Assembly: GCF_025698545.1 (NCBI RefSeq)
Contig: NC_068571.1
Span: 51,121,733-51,185,732, forward strand
Length of the DNA: 64,000 nt
Source of the DNA: Gossypium raimondii
Taxonomy: Eukaryota > Streptophyta > Magnoliopsida > Malvales > Malvaceae
Direction of reading: 5' to 3'
The translations under genes and the position numbers were made by a program. This document shows, piece after piece, positions 16,039 through 27,904 of this stretch; the stretch's first letter is position 1; every line of letters starts with the position of its first letter. The notes beneath the pieces are model-generated. The model made no database searches and was not told the origin of the DNA. It saw only the letters and a program-made list of their open reading frames with translations.

Positions 16039-17056
16039 TCAAGCAATTTTGTTGTCAAATTGAGCTCGAGAATTCTTCCTAGCGCTTTCCAACACGGTTT
16101 TATCAACAGTAATGAAGTAAGCGGCAATCGATGCTGTTTAACCGATACACAGATAAGACATATTACGACGAGAAAAACTATGATAATCAAACGTCTTAAT
16201 TGGATTCATACATTAATAATACATAGAAATAATGCATATCACAAGTTAGGACTAGTGAGAATATGATTGCTTTTGAGTAACACTAATAAATTTTAAGTAG
16301 TATAGGTTTCAGAAAATACCTCCACTTATGATAAGTGCTTGAGCAGTATGGTTGAGGTTTGCCTTTGCCCAAGCAACCTTACGAACTGCAATCAACTGAG
16401 AAAAACACATAAGGGTTGCCAATTAATTTATGGAGATTAAATTCCTAAAATTTCTAAAAATAAAAGCAAGAGGATTAGATGCCAGGTGTAGTGAAAGTAT
16501 TGTGAGTTCAAGCATATTTTAAACGATCATGAAACTGTAATTACATGTTCTCTACCACTTACACAAACAATCAGTAACCAAAGAAAAACTTTGCAGGAAA
16601 ATCTTGTAAAATGAAAACACAGACAGGAAGGAATAATTAATATTGGTATTAATAAAAGAACAACCAATAAGAGAAAGGTTAAGGTTTAACTTACTGTAGG
16701 CACAGCGGTAAAAACGCCGGTAATGGCGGCAGCCTTGAGACCGGCACGAATACCTTCTGCATTAGTTTCCTAAAATTTTAATATCTGATATATACATATG
16801 TATATACTCAAATTTAATAAAAAAAAGTTTTTTTTAAAGCGAATTACAGGGGGAAAATGCAACATGATTTCATGAGATGCCAGCTTTGATCACCGAAAAT
16901 TTAAGGAAATGAAAGATTCAAAGCCAAAAAAAAAAAAAAACCTTGGGAGGATTGCTGGGCTCTCAATTTCTTCTGGTCTTCAGCGGGAGAAGGAATTATG
17001 AAGAACTTTGCTCTTCTCTGTACCCAAACATCCCTCATTTCTGACGGAATTCCCAT
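16039..17056 (-). CDS. ENOD93: Early nodulin-93-like protein, copy B
   Basis: Four exons (17056-16942, 16756-16695, 16395-16320, 16133-16039) mirror copy A exactly in length and phase and encode 115 residues. The protein is nearly identical to copy A; for example the C-terminus reads NKIA instead of NKTA. The family is made of small plant membrane proteins first found in soybean nodules and also expressed outside nodules. All splice sites are canonical, and the exon 3 donor (GTATTT) is closer to consensus than in copy A. Both copies look capable of encoding protein, so this is a recent paralogous pair rather than a gene and a dead copy. Confidence 0.87.
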
Positions 17057-17189
17057 TTTTTTAAAATAAAGATTTGATTCAACAAGATGGGGGAGAATGA
17101 TGATCAAAGAGAATTTAAAGAACAAAGAGAGAAGAGGCGTAATTTGATTTGGCAGGCTGCCTGCCAATGCCATCACCTTTTTAATATAT

Positions 17190-18173
17190 TTATTCATCCG
17201 GCATCTCGTAGCCGCCGCGACAGGTGTACCTAATTATGGGTCGGGGTTGTTTTTGTTAAAGCTTGAAAGTCCTTCCAAAAAATAAAAGGGTTTACCTAAA
17301 AAATATTAATTAATAAAAAATTGTCATTAATAATAACATTTCTTTTTGAAAAAAATATTATTTGGATATGTTAACTAGATTTATCAAATTCATAAATTAA
17401 TTTTGGTTTTATGTATAATTTAATACATAAATTTTATTTAATTTTACACATTTAATTTAAATTAGATCCAAAAGCAAAATATCAACATAAAATGATATTA
17501 ATTCTACAATGTTATTAATAATTTATAAAAATTGAGTTAAACCAAAATTTATATAAAAATCGCATAAAATTAAATTTCATGCATGATATTGCACACATTA
17601 AATTAAATTTATCATACAATTTAAATACAAATCCTTTATGATGACAACTTTGGGTTTTAATTTTGTAAAAGAGACGTAATTTTACATCCACATAACTCTA
17701 TATAATATGTTATATATACAACAAGTCTTAGTTTATATTAATTTTATATTATTTATGAAGTCATATGTTCAATTTATTGACTACCTGCTACATTCATATT
17801 TCTTTTAATATTGTGTTGTAATTATGATTTAAGATTATAGTTATTATTTTGAATAATATTACTTTATATTATTTATTTAAAATAAAATAATACTATTTAA
17901 TAAACTTTAAAAATAAATACATAATATCATAAGAAACTAATTTATAAAAGAACTTTAAAAATATTTAATTTGTTTATTTATCTTTTATTAATAATAATAC
18001 ATTAATTTTAATTGGTGCAAGATTTTATCCGTATTGAAAAGTAATTAAAAATAATAAACATCATCCAAATCAAAATTAACAAAAATTTATCTTAAGGATA
18101 AAAATAATCCTTAAAAACTATTGTTCACAAACCATAATCTCCTTTAAACCCTTAAATATAAAGAAAATACGCA
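17190..18173. other. AT-rich spacer of copy B
   Basis: It corresponds to 7089-7284 plus 8568-9409 of copy A. No gene is seen. The short segment at 17189-17215 is the empty counterpart of the copia insertion site in copy A. Confidence 0.6.
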
Positions 18174-18418
18174 GGCCATCATTGGGGCAAACGATGCAAT
18201 AGCTTCGGTTAGAGCAAAGCCCAAAATGGCATAACCAAATAATTGTTTAGCCAATGATGGATTTCGCGCCACGGAATGGATCAAAGAACTGAATACGTTT
18301 CCAATACCGACAGCAGCTCCCGCTGAAGCAATTGTAGCAGCTCCGGCACCCATTGATTTTGCACCTTCTAACATCTCGGGTTGAGAATTCTCGTCACGCT
18401 TTTTTTTTCATTCACAAT
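18174..18418 (-). pseudogene. atp9: Nuclear copy of mitochondrial atp9, copy B
   Basis: The frame opens [17 protein letters not shown] and runs through [19 protein letters not shown] and [13 protein letters not shown], almost the full subunit 9. It keeps serine and proline (SFAPMMA) where mature plant mitochondrial ATP9 has leucines made by C-to-U RNA editing. The donor was therefore unedited mitochondrial DNA, not edited RNA. After MMA the last residues are replaced by unrelated sequence. With no targeting peptide or intron it is a NUMT. The source extends a little upstream of the start (ENSQP), but its outer limit cannot be set by eye. Confidence 0.9.
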
Positions 18419-18459
18419 TTTTTTTTTGTTATGGATTCCTTGTCGATTCTTCCCCTCGT

Positions 18460-18720
18460 TCCTTTTTTCTTGGGCTTGGCTACATACCAAGCGTGGATCC
18501 ATAAAATTCCAAAATTTGTAGAAAGTAGCTACTGTTGGCCCCATTTAGAATGAGATCACAACAGATTTGATAGAGCCCATCAATTTGCTCTTTTAAGGGC
18601 TCTTCAAAAACCAAATGATTTTCTAGTTGTACCATATCTTTCTAGTTGTACCAAAACAATGGTGCCAACTGAGCCTACAAAGTTAATAATGGTAGAGTTT
18701 CACAATCTATATTCCCTCCA
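18460..18720 (-). pseudogene. Unidentified coding-like fragment, copy B
   Basis: This is the counterpart of 9640-9900. On the minus strand it reads EEPLKEQIDGLYQICCDLI, then NGANSSYFLQILEFYGST, before a stop. This is better preserved than in copy A but not recognised. Confidence 0.3.
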
Positions 18721-18990
18721 TACTTCATAAAAAAAAAATGAAAATCTACATATGCCATCGTATATAGCAAAAATTTCAACTCTTCATCACAGGGAGTGCA
18801 AGGGATATAGGCAGAGAGAGAACACCAATGAAACACGAAGAGGCATCCCTTTTTATATCCCAAATTTTTGAGTCTCGCATTATCCCTTTGAGAATAAAAG
18901 TTATAAATCTGAAAATTTAATCGAAATATCCCTAGACATGAATGAACAAAAAGAAAATGAAGACAGCACCAAACAAACAAACGAAAATGT

Positions 18991-20118
18991 TCAAAATGGA
19001 AATCCTTTACGCAGTATTTTTTTCGATGATTCGGCCAATGGCTTGAGACCTTTGGCATGTTTATAGAACTCCAACAGTTCATTTGCCACATCTTGTGGAT
19101 GGCATTTAATAAACACATTCAAGAATCGATTTTCTGTCATCCTCAATGCCCTCAACGTGATCGATCCTTTAATCTGCGGATAAAGCTCCATTTCCTTTAG
19201 TTTCCGAGCCAACGATATCCGCGGTTTCAATACGGTTTCGAGGTTGCTGAACAACAAAAACGGGTGCTCAAGCACCACTCTTGGAGACAGCTTCATGGTT
19301 CCCAAAACAAATGTCATGTTCCTTTGAACCTTATCAACCGAGAGTGTCAAAATAAGAGGAGAACGTCCCAAAAAACTCCAAATCTCTTCCTCCGAACACC
19401 CGAATTTCTCCAAGTTAGTCACCTTTTCACGTATTGTCTCCATCCGCGATATTCCGATGAGTGAAACTACGTACTTGTACATTTTGGAACCTTTTAAAAC
19501 CCCTGTTTTCTTTATGTATTGCATCTTCTCCTCATTGAAAGAAGTCCTTGGGATCAATGTGGGACGTGAGATGAGCATAGCAATCAAATCATGTCCACTA
19601 ATGCCAATCTCTTCGTACAATGCAATGACTGGTTTCATGGTATTGTGAAAATCATAGGTCAAGAGTGAAGGGTTCCTAACAAGTGCTTTACGAAGCATTT
19701 CTCGCGACCCGAACAGGTTAACGAGGAACTCAATCCGCTCGTCGAAGCAATTATTGATACGAGAACAAAAGAAACGAGGACGACAATTGACCATCTTGAC
19801 AATGTCGGAACCGGTGAGTCCCAAGCTACTCAGCAAGTTGAGTTTGGATAAAAGGGGAGTAGCTTGAGCGTTGCGCAAAGAAGGTTGGCGTGAAAAGATC
19901 TTCAACAAATCGTTTTCACAGCAACCCCATTGCTTGAAAACCTCGATGGAGTCTCTCGGATGCTCTATAGCTTCTTCATTCGGGCTTTCAACTTGGTTTG
20001 GGCATATCGTCGAATAGGTGGCGGTAATTCGAAAAACAGAGTTTGATCGTGTAAAGTGGCGGTTCGATGCGAAGACAAGGAACCGAAACTTGAGTAATAG
20101 ATGAAGTTTGGGGAACAT
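18991..20118 (-). CDS. mTERF family protein, organelle-targeted
   Basis: A single uninterrupted 375-codon frame. Plant mTERF proteins act in mitochondria or chloroplasts, where they bind nucleic acid and affect organelle transcription, splicing or translation. The N-terminus is rich in R, S, F and L and lacks acids over about 35 residues (MFPKLHLLLKFRFLVF), fitting a transit peptide. Repeated helical units of about 30-35 residues follow from about residue 60. They carry the family signature of hydrophobics and a conserved proline, as in FSRQPSL, CRPRFF, VRNPSLL, ISRPTLIP, GRSPLILTL and EHPFLL. Lack of introns is usual for this expanded plant subfamily. The start was taken as the first methionine in frame; other frames here are shadows. 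Confidence 0.9.
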   Translation of the reverse strand: MFPKLHLLLKFRFLVFASNRHFTRSNSVFRITATYSTICPNQVESPNEEAIEHPRDSIEVFKQWGCCENDLLKIFSRQPSLRNAQATPLLSKLNLLSSLGLTGSDIVKMVNCRPRFFCSRINNCFDERIEFLVNLFGSREMLRKALVRNPSLLTYDFHNTMKPVIALYEEIGISGHDLIAMLISRPTLIPRTSFNEEKMQYIKKTGVLKGSKMYKYVVSLIGISRMETIREKVTNLEKFGCSEEEIWSFLGRSPLILTLSVDKVQRNMTFVLGTMKLSPRVVLEHPFLLFSNLETVLKPRISLARKLKEMELYPQIKGSITLRALRMTENRFLNVFIKCHPQDVANELLEFYKHAKGLKPLAESSKKILRKGFPF

Positions 20119-20234
20119 GTGAGCTTTTTCAGTGTAATTTTAAGGGAAAATGTCAGGGAACAGAGTAAGCTGTAGGTGAGGTTTTTAGAGAAAAAAATGG
20201 GACAAAAGAAGAAGAGGAAGCGGAAAAAGCGCAC

Positions 20235-21229
20235 ACAGCTGAATTGATGTAATAAGGGCTTCTACTTCATGTAAGCGGGTGTAATCGGTGAACTATTCAA
20301 GTTTGATTAAAACATAATGGAATTTTTATTTTTATTTTTAAGAGTTTGAGTTTAATTTGAGACATAATTGAATTTTTCAAGTTTAAATTTGATTAAAACT
20401 CTGTTTGTTTTTTAAAGTAAGTCAACATAATATTATTCTTTTATTTCCGTAAAAGACTTTGTTCACTATAACACCCTCATATCCGCATATTTTCTCAAGT
20501 TTAACAATTTAGTCCTTGTTATTATAAAATTTCATATTTGTCCACAATTTCACTTTTACAATACTTTATGTATATTTTATCATCTCATAACACATTCATT
20601 GAACTTTTATCATGATTTCCTTATTTACATATTAATTTGTTTCACACTTAAACTTATGTATATTTTTCAATTTAGTCCCTATTGTCATGTAATTTATTTT
20701 TCACCATATAAACACTTTAATCAAATAATTCATTATAATATCTTATTTCACACAAGAAATTTTCATGCATATATCACTTCTCTTGTTTCAATTATAAATT
20801 TTACAAAGTTTACAATTTAATCCTTAACATCATGAAGATTCATCATTTACTATAATTTCACCCTAACATCTCTTTGTAATCAATTCACTACTTATCATAA
20901 ATCTCAAAGGTATGTTTGTCTCATTAAAAATAACTTTTATGAAATATTTTCAAGAAATCGCCAACAATAGAAAATATTTTATACAAATATTAAACTATAT
21001 CATGTAAAATATTACGTGTCATTTAATAATTAAATTAACAGTTTCAATAATGAATAGACCTAATTGATATTACATCGATAATTTGAAGATTTAATTAAAA
21101 CATTTAAAAATTAATTTAAAATTAAAGACATAATTTAAGAATATTTAATACAATTAACTCTTGTATCTTATTTCTATATTTTCCTAAAAAATCTCCCTTT
21201 TCAATCACCATACTTTGGTATAGAGATAT
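20235..21229. other. AT-rich intergenic region
   Basis: No gene is seen. From about 20450 to 20900 the sequence repeats phrases such as CAATTTAGTCC, common in decayed LTR sequence of this genome, so part of it is probably an old retroelement remnant. Confidence 0.4.
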
Positions 21230-23121
21230 TGTAATGACCCAAAATTCACGGGCATCAGAAAAGTATGATATCGGCCTTCGTCTTAGTAGATTGAGTTATA
21301 AATAATTATTAGAAGTAATTATGAGTTTATTTGAGTGCTTAATTAGATATTAATTAGGTGAATTTAGCCTAATTTAAAGTAATTAGGAAAAGGATCAAAT
21401 TGAATAAAGAATGAAAGCCTAATTATAGATTAAAAGAAAGTAAAAGGGCTAAAATGGAAATTAAGCCATTTATATGAAATGAGGCAGCATATATGCATTA
21501 AAATCTAAGATTTTATTTAAGTTATACATAAATATTATATATATAATTATTATAATTGTTAACCATTATTATGGTCTTATATTATTAATATTATTATTAC
21601 TATTATTATTATTATTATTATTATTAAATAAAGTAAATAGTAGACAATTATATGGTAATAAAATATACATGTGTAATAATTTTATTTGTATATTTGTAAA
21701 CTAAACACCTAAATTACTTATAATTTAAGTATGAAGATATTTTATAAATATTAATTGAATTAATTATATTATGAGATTTTATATAATAAATAAATTAAAG
21801 ACATGACAAGTGTATGATGATGATAAGGTACAAATGTAATAATATTTATGTGTACAATTGTAATAAATGTAAATGATATTAAAATAAATATTTACTAATT
21901 ATTATTATTAAGTTAAAGATATTTATTAAATTAAATAATTAAACTATGAGATTTTTATTTGATAAACAAATTAAATAATGACAATTGTAATAAAATCATT
22001 GGTACAAATGTAGAAATAAAGGTGTGACCAAATGTAAAATAAATATTGTTATTAAAATAGATATTTATTATAAAAAGAAACAAAAACAAAGAATAGAAAC
22101 AGAATTGAGACGAGAAGCAGGAGAGAAAAACGAAAGAAAAAGGAAAGAAAAATAAAAGAGAAAATTAGGGATTTGAAGCTTGAAACTTTAATTGGTAAGT
22201 TTAATCAAGTCATTTTCTTATAAATTTGATGTTTTGGAATCCAAGAGTGAAATACTCTTGGATTTAAGTTGAAATTTTGGAAGTTAATAGATTTTTGAGT
22301 AGGGTTTATGTTGAATAAATGATGGAATTGAGGGTTTATTTGATAGAAATTTTGATTGGAATTGAATATAGGATTGAAATGTAAACTAAGCTATAAGTTT
22401 TGAGTTTTAGGGACTAAATTTAGAGAAATTCAAAATTAGGAAAATATGCTGAGATTTTAATAGTTAAATTTGAGTTTGGATGAAATTTGAATAGAAATAG
22501 AGTGTGAATTGAATTAGGAAAGTAAGTGAACTTAGTAAGGATCAAATTGAGAATAAATAAGAAATTGAATAGAAATTCGATTATTTTATCATAATTAGTG
22601 TTGTAATTAATAGTATAAATTATTATTATTTTTCGTAGCTAACAAAAAACCCGAGGCATCGGCATCAAAAGGAAAGGAGAAAGCTATCGAGGACTAAAAC
22701 GGGAGATTTACGATTTGTATTACTATAATTTGAATTTATTTATTTTCAATTGTTAAATTTCAATTAAAGTACTTGGTAAGTGCAATTGAGGTGAGTATTA
22801 AAATATTGCATTGAATAAAAGTGAATGAATTGAATTGAATCGAAGTGAAATTATCTGAACTGTGTATTGATTAAAAAGTGGAAACTGAAATTGAATTGAA
22901 GTGTGATTGAATCGAAAGTGAAATTGAAATAGAAAAATGATTTGAATACCCTATTAAGTAGTCGGGCTGAGTCGGATATAGTTGGCATACCATAGGATTG
23001 GAAGAGTTCAGGGATACTTCGACCTCGAGTCGATGAGACACTGGGTGTCACTATATTTCTTCGGATAGATTCGATGAGGTACTGGGTACCAACTTACTTC
23101 GGCTTGGCCGATGAGACACTG

Positions 23122-26100
23122 TGTAATACCCCAAAAATTTTTACAGTAAGATATTATTTTTGATATAGTAAGAAAATAAAGTGACAAAAAGGAGAATTTT
23201 AAGTTATGACAACATTGGGAAGTATATTATGACATATTAATTCAAGAAAGGATTAAATTGTAAAGGTGAGAAAAGTTTTGTTACCCAATAGTAAATACTT
23301 AAAATCTGAGGGTTTAAAATGTAAATATGAAAAAGTTGAAGGATCAATAGTGTAAATATTTTAAGGGTGGAATAATCTAGAACCTAAGGAAAATGGATGA
23401 ATTGGGACCAAATTGAATAGATGAAGAATTATGAGGGACCAAATTGTAAATTTACCAAATTAAGTGATGACTCAAGGATAGAATTTTAGAATATCCAAAG
23501 GGCAAAATGGTCAATTAGAAGAGAGAAATTTAGAAAATAATGATGATGTTAGAGATATTTTAGATTAAATAAATAAATATCAGTTTATTATATTTTGATT
23601 TTATTTTTTTTCTTAATGATATTTTATTATTTTATTTAGTGTATATATATATGTGGAAAGAAAGATGGTAGCCATCATCCCACCATTTTTTCATGCATCA
23701 ACAAGAGAAGAAGAGAGAAAGAAAGAAAGTTTTACTTTCTTTACAAATTGGTCCTCACACCAAAAATTCACCATTTTCACTTAGAATTCAAAGAAATTTC
23801 CATAGCCACCAAGAGAGAAATTTGATAAGGAGACTATGGGGAGCTAGAATATCAAGTTAGATTCAAGAAATAGAGGCTGGAGGAGAGAGAAAATCAAGTT
23901 AAAGATTGAAATCAATAGAGCAAGGTAAGAACATCAAGATTTCAATATATTTTTGAGTTTGATATTATTGAAAAAGTATGAAATTGATGTTAATGTAGGG
24001 TTTTATTATATAAGGTTCTATGTTCTTGATATGTTAGTGAAGAAAAATAAGAGAAAGTGATGGGAAATACTATAGAGAAAGGGAATAAGGGTGTTATAAA
24101 TTTAGTAATCAACATTTTGCACTAAAACGGTTTTGGATGAAACAGTAGGTTAACTTTGAAAATCACCATAAATCATGAAAATTGAATTATAGGATGAAAA
24201 AATATGAAATTAAATATTATTGAGTCTAGTTTCTCATAGAAGAAACGGTGTAATCAATGGAATTGTAAATTATGAGATATAATAAATTTTTGAGACAAGG
24301 TCAGAATGAATTTGAGTTCCCCTATTCTGACTTTGGAAAATCATTAAAAATTGTAAAAAAATTATTATGAGTTATAATTTATATGATTAGAATCCTTAAT
24401 AAGTCTATTTTAAAAAGAAACAAACGAGAACATCATCCGAATCCTGTACAATGAGATAATTAATTTTTAGTGAAAAAGGGTCAAAACTGTCAGACAGCAG
24501 AACAGGGATGACTTTAAAGAATAAACTGTACTTATTGGCTAAACCAAAAATTATGAAAATTTTATGGTAAGAAGATATGTGAGTTTAGTTTCAGATAAAA
24601 TGTACAGATCTCAATTCAGAATTCTGTAGCTTAAGATATAATTGATTTAGTGACTATAACTCAAGTGAACAGCTTGTTATGAGTAAACAAGTAAATAATG
24701 GTAATATATATATCAAGGATGTGGAATGGAGTGGAGGAGGAGGAAAATAATATATGTGAATATTCAGCTAATATGAGTTTATTTTAAAATAGCTAATTTA
24801 CATGTTTTAGGTTTAAGGACTAATTTGAATAAAAGTAAAATTTTAAGGGTAATTTTTAAAAATGTAAAAATGACCAAAGTGTATGAAATGAATTGTTTTA
24901 TCATTTAAATTAATAAATTGAATGAAATATTAATTTAGATCAAGATTTGGGTGGAAATTCGAGAAAAATGAAAAATTACCAAAATGTCCCTGAATTTTGA
25001 TATTTCTGCAATTTAGCCCGATAAGTTCCTGTAACTTGAATTATATTCTTGATGCTTGAAATGCATGTTATTGATGAAACATTGATATATTTGATAAAAA
25101 GAAAAAAAAAATCCCGGTTGAATGGAAGGAAAATTTGATGGATCTCAGAAAAATGAATTGACAGTAAAAAGGATCTAGCCCGGACGAGTGATCCTATCCT
25201 GATATAGCCCTCCCGAAGAATATGTGTGTAAAAGATCTAGCCCGGACGAGTGATCTTGATATAACCCTCCCGAAGAATATGTGGAAAATGGATTTAGCCC
25301 GAATGGGTAATCCGAATTAGGCTTTGAATTTAGCCTGGACTGGTAATTCAGATCCAAGCTCATTAGAGTAATTGACGTTGCAGGGGATTTAGCCTGGACT
25401 GGTAATCCCGACAATACTCTATGAGTTTATATTACAGGGGATTTAGCCTGGACTGGTAATTCCGCTGTAAGAAATGAGGTTCGCGGGAGTGTGCTCTCTG
25501 AATTGAAAAATGTGCGGACACGAATATGAATTGACGGACCCGAATTTGTACACTAAAGTGTACCATTGAAAATCCATCGAAATTTTGAGAAATTTAACGG
25601 GATAAAAATAGAAAATGATAAGTACATAAAATCATGAAATTGAACTTGAAATACATAGAAATGATAATTATTTAATATACTAAAATATGAAATGGAAAAT
25701 ACATGTATGTGAAACTTGCCTGATAATTATGCATATTCAAGATTATGAATTGCTCTTGGAATAAATATACATTGAACTTATAAAAATTTATGGTACGTGA
25801 AATATTGTCATAATGAATTGAATAATTTATATTTAAGAAGAAACAACAAGAAAACGATATGTATCATGACATGTAAATATGAGACTATCATTGATACATT
25901 GATACAAGGAAAATTATGTGTATTAAGACGAGTAATAAATTTAAGTGAGACATGGTGAGAAAATAAGTTTGTCAATATTAAAGTACGCTAACCAATGTTG
26001 TTGCTTGAAGTTTAGGCAAGTGCCAAATTACTGTTGAATGGTAATATGTTTAATTATAGGGTGCATTGGAATGGTAAGTGCTTAGATGAAAATATAACTG

Positions 26101-26435
26101 AGCTTATGAAATAGTGGAAAGGTTTCAGTTATGCAATTTCTTATGAAAAAATTTGTTATGTGATACGCCCGTATGAACCCTGCACCTAATTCGGAAATAA
26201 AAAAAAATTTAAAATCTATATATATGTATATTTAGGATTCTGCGAAAAATTCCCTATGATTCCGATTTTATCCCAGTAGGTTCCTAATAAATGTTTTGGG
26301 TTTCGAGAGCCCAATAAAGGGACGCTATGATTATTTTCAGAATATGAATAATAAATGATTCAGAATTATTGAAAATGTTTAGTAAACTCCTGTAATGCCT
26401 CGTGCCCTATTCCGATGAGGGTAGGGGGTGTTACA
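23122..26435 (+). mobile_element. Gypsy-type solo LTR (inner, nested)
   Basis: The element starts TGTAATACCCC and ends GGGGGTGTTACA, with the perfect target duplication CACTG (23117-23121 and 26436-26440). It sits inside the outer LTR, splitting a run of ACTGGGTGTCA-type repeats, so it is the younger of the two. It is 3.3 kb without coding sequence. A TATATATA stretch near 23642 followed by purine-rich sequence fits an LTR promoter and leader. Confidence 0.88.
25168..25464 (+). repeat. Tandem repeats inside the inner LTR
   Basis: About six imperfect copies of a 40-60 bp unit with the core GATTTAGCCTGGACTGGTAAT (early copies read ATCTAGCCCGGACGAGTGAT). Such arrays are a typical part of large gypsy LTRs in this plant group. 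Confidence 0.8.
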
Positions 26436-27904
26436 CACTGGGTGTCAACTTTGCTTCGAACTATCCGATGAGGCACTGGGTGCCATTCTGGTGTGTTTGG
26501 TTGAGTCCGTGTATCCGCCAAAGTCCGAGTCCTGTTAATAGGGGCAAATGAATGGAATAGCAAAAATCGAATGAAAATGATCGACTTTATTCATGAAATG
26601 GAAAGTGAATTGGAATTGAGAATTGAGAATGAAAAGAATGAATCAAAGATTCATGAAGAGATTTATGTTCAAAAGAAATGTTATATGATATTAAATTGAT
26701 GAATAACCAAATTGAGTAGTTATTGTTGAGAAATGAAAATTAAGAATAAATTAGTTTATTTATGAATTAATTAATTATTATATAATTTGACATATTTATT
26801 TGTTATTTTACTTAAATAATTTAAATTATGGTAATACCACTGAGTAAGAAATACTCAGCGTACGGTTGTTTTCGTGCGTAGGTTGATAGAAGTCAAAGAT
26901 TGCGGTTCAGCATCCAGATCAATCCCGACATCAGCAAAACTTTGGTGATGTATTTTTCCTTTAGTAAATGTGGCATGTACTTCGGTTTTATTAAAGAGTC
27001 TTGTAAGTTTTGGTTGTAAAGAATTGACCTATAATGTCTGAATGATAAATGAAATGTTAAGTTATAAAACGGTAAGTTGGTACTAAACTGAAATAGAATA
27101 AATAAAGTTTATTTATTTAAACAGTATATGCAAATATTTATTTATTTAGTAAATTAATATGTTAATGTTTAAGATATGTTTAGGTTATCTGAATATGAAT
27201 TTGTATGGATTGTGAATTGGTTGCGGTTGAAATTTGTAGGGGGTTTTATGTAAAAATAAGCAGAAATGCAGTCGAAGTTTTTTTTAAAATAAAATAAAAT
27301 AAATGAAGCCAATTGGTAATCAAACATATGAATTTACGATTATATTTTAATTTATTTGTTATTTAGTTATGAATTATTTATAAATTGTTAGATATGTTTG
27401 ATAATGCCTTGTAACCCTGTTCCGGCGATAGTTTGGGGGTATTACAGATATTTTCAGAATAATACCCGCTAAAGACATGCAATACAAATTATCCATAAGA
27501 AATATTAATATTCCCCCAAATGCAAATGCCACCTTGGCTTTCCACAAGTAAAATTTTTTAAGTAAAATTTTTTTTATCATATTTAAAATTTGATAATGTT
27601 TTTTTTAATGGATAATAGTTTCAAGCTTAGAATTAATCTCCATAAACATAGCGACATATCTAATTATTCAAGTCATCTGGATACAAATATTGTAGGTTTA
27701 TATATATATTATTTAACAAAGCATCTTCTAGCCTTCATTAGATGCTCGGGATCAAAATTTATGCCCATCAGCTCACAATCGTTGTTTGTTGCTAATATTG
27801 TTACCAAAGCTTGAAAGTGTTTGAAAATTTGTGGCTATTTTATCAATCTAATCTAAAATTTTTTAATATTTATAAAAATGACTCATGTTAAAAAATAATT
27901 ATCA

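Larger units (their letters stand above)
15085..18842. repeat. Segmental duplication, copy B
   Basis: A direct copy of the unit at 185-10019 without the copia element and without the 1.28 kb block. It contains the second ENOD93-like gene and the longer atp9 fragment. Similarity ends at 18842, 148 bp beyond the mTERF stop codon. Copy B therefore provides the empty site for the copia insertion in copy A. Confidence 0.9.
21230..27446 (+). mobile_element. Gypsy-type solo LTR (outer), interrupted
   Basis: The element starts TGTAATGACCC and ends GGGGTATTACA, with the 5 bp duplication GATAT on both sides (21225-21229 and 27447-27451). Without the inner insertion it is about 2.9 kb. No gag-pol sequence is present, so it is a solo LTR left by recombination between two LTRs. 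The TGTAAT...TTACA ends and large size fit the Tekay/Del chromovirus group of gypsy elements. The perfect target duplication argues that the ends are right. An ATT microsatellite lies inside (about 21590-21627). Confidence 0.85.

Noticed and set aside
18174-18418. atp9 as a functional gene moved to the nucleus
   Set aside because: There is no targeting peptide, no promoter features and the C-terminus is replaced; the other copy also has a 14-codon deletion.
18675-19118. 147-codon minus-strand frame
   Set aside because: It overlaps the mTERF 3' coding end in another frame and runs into the duplicated block. There is no family signal across its length.
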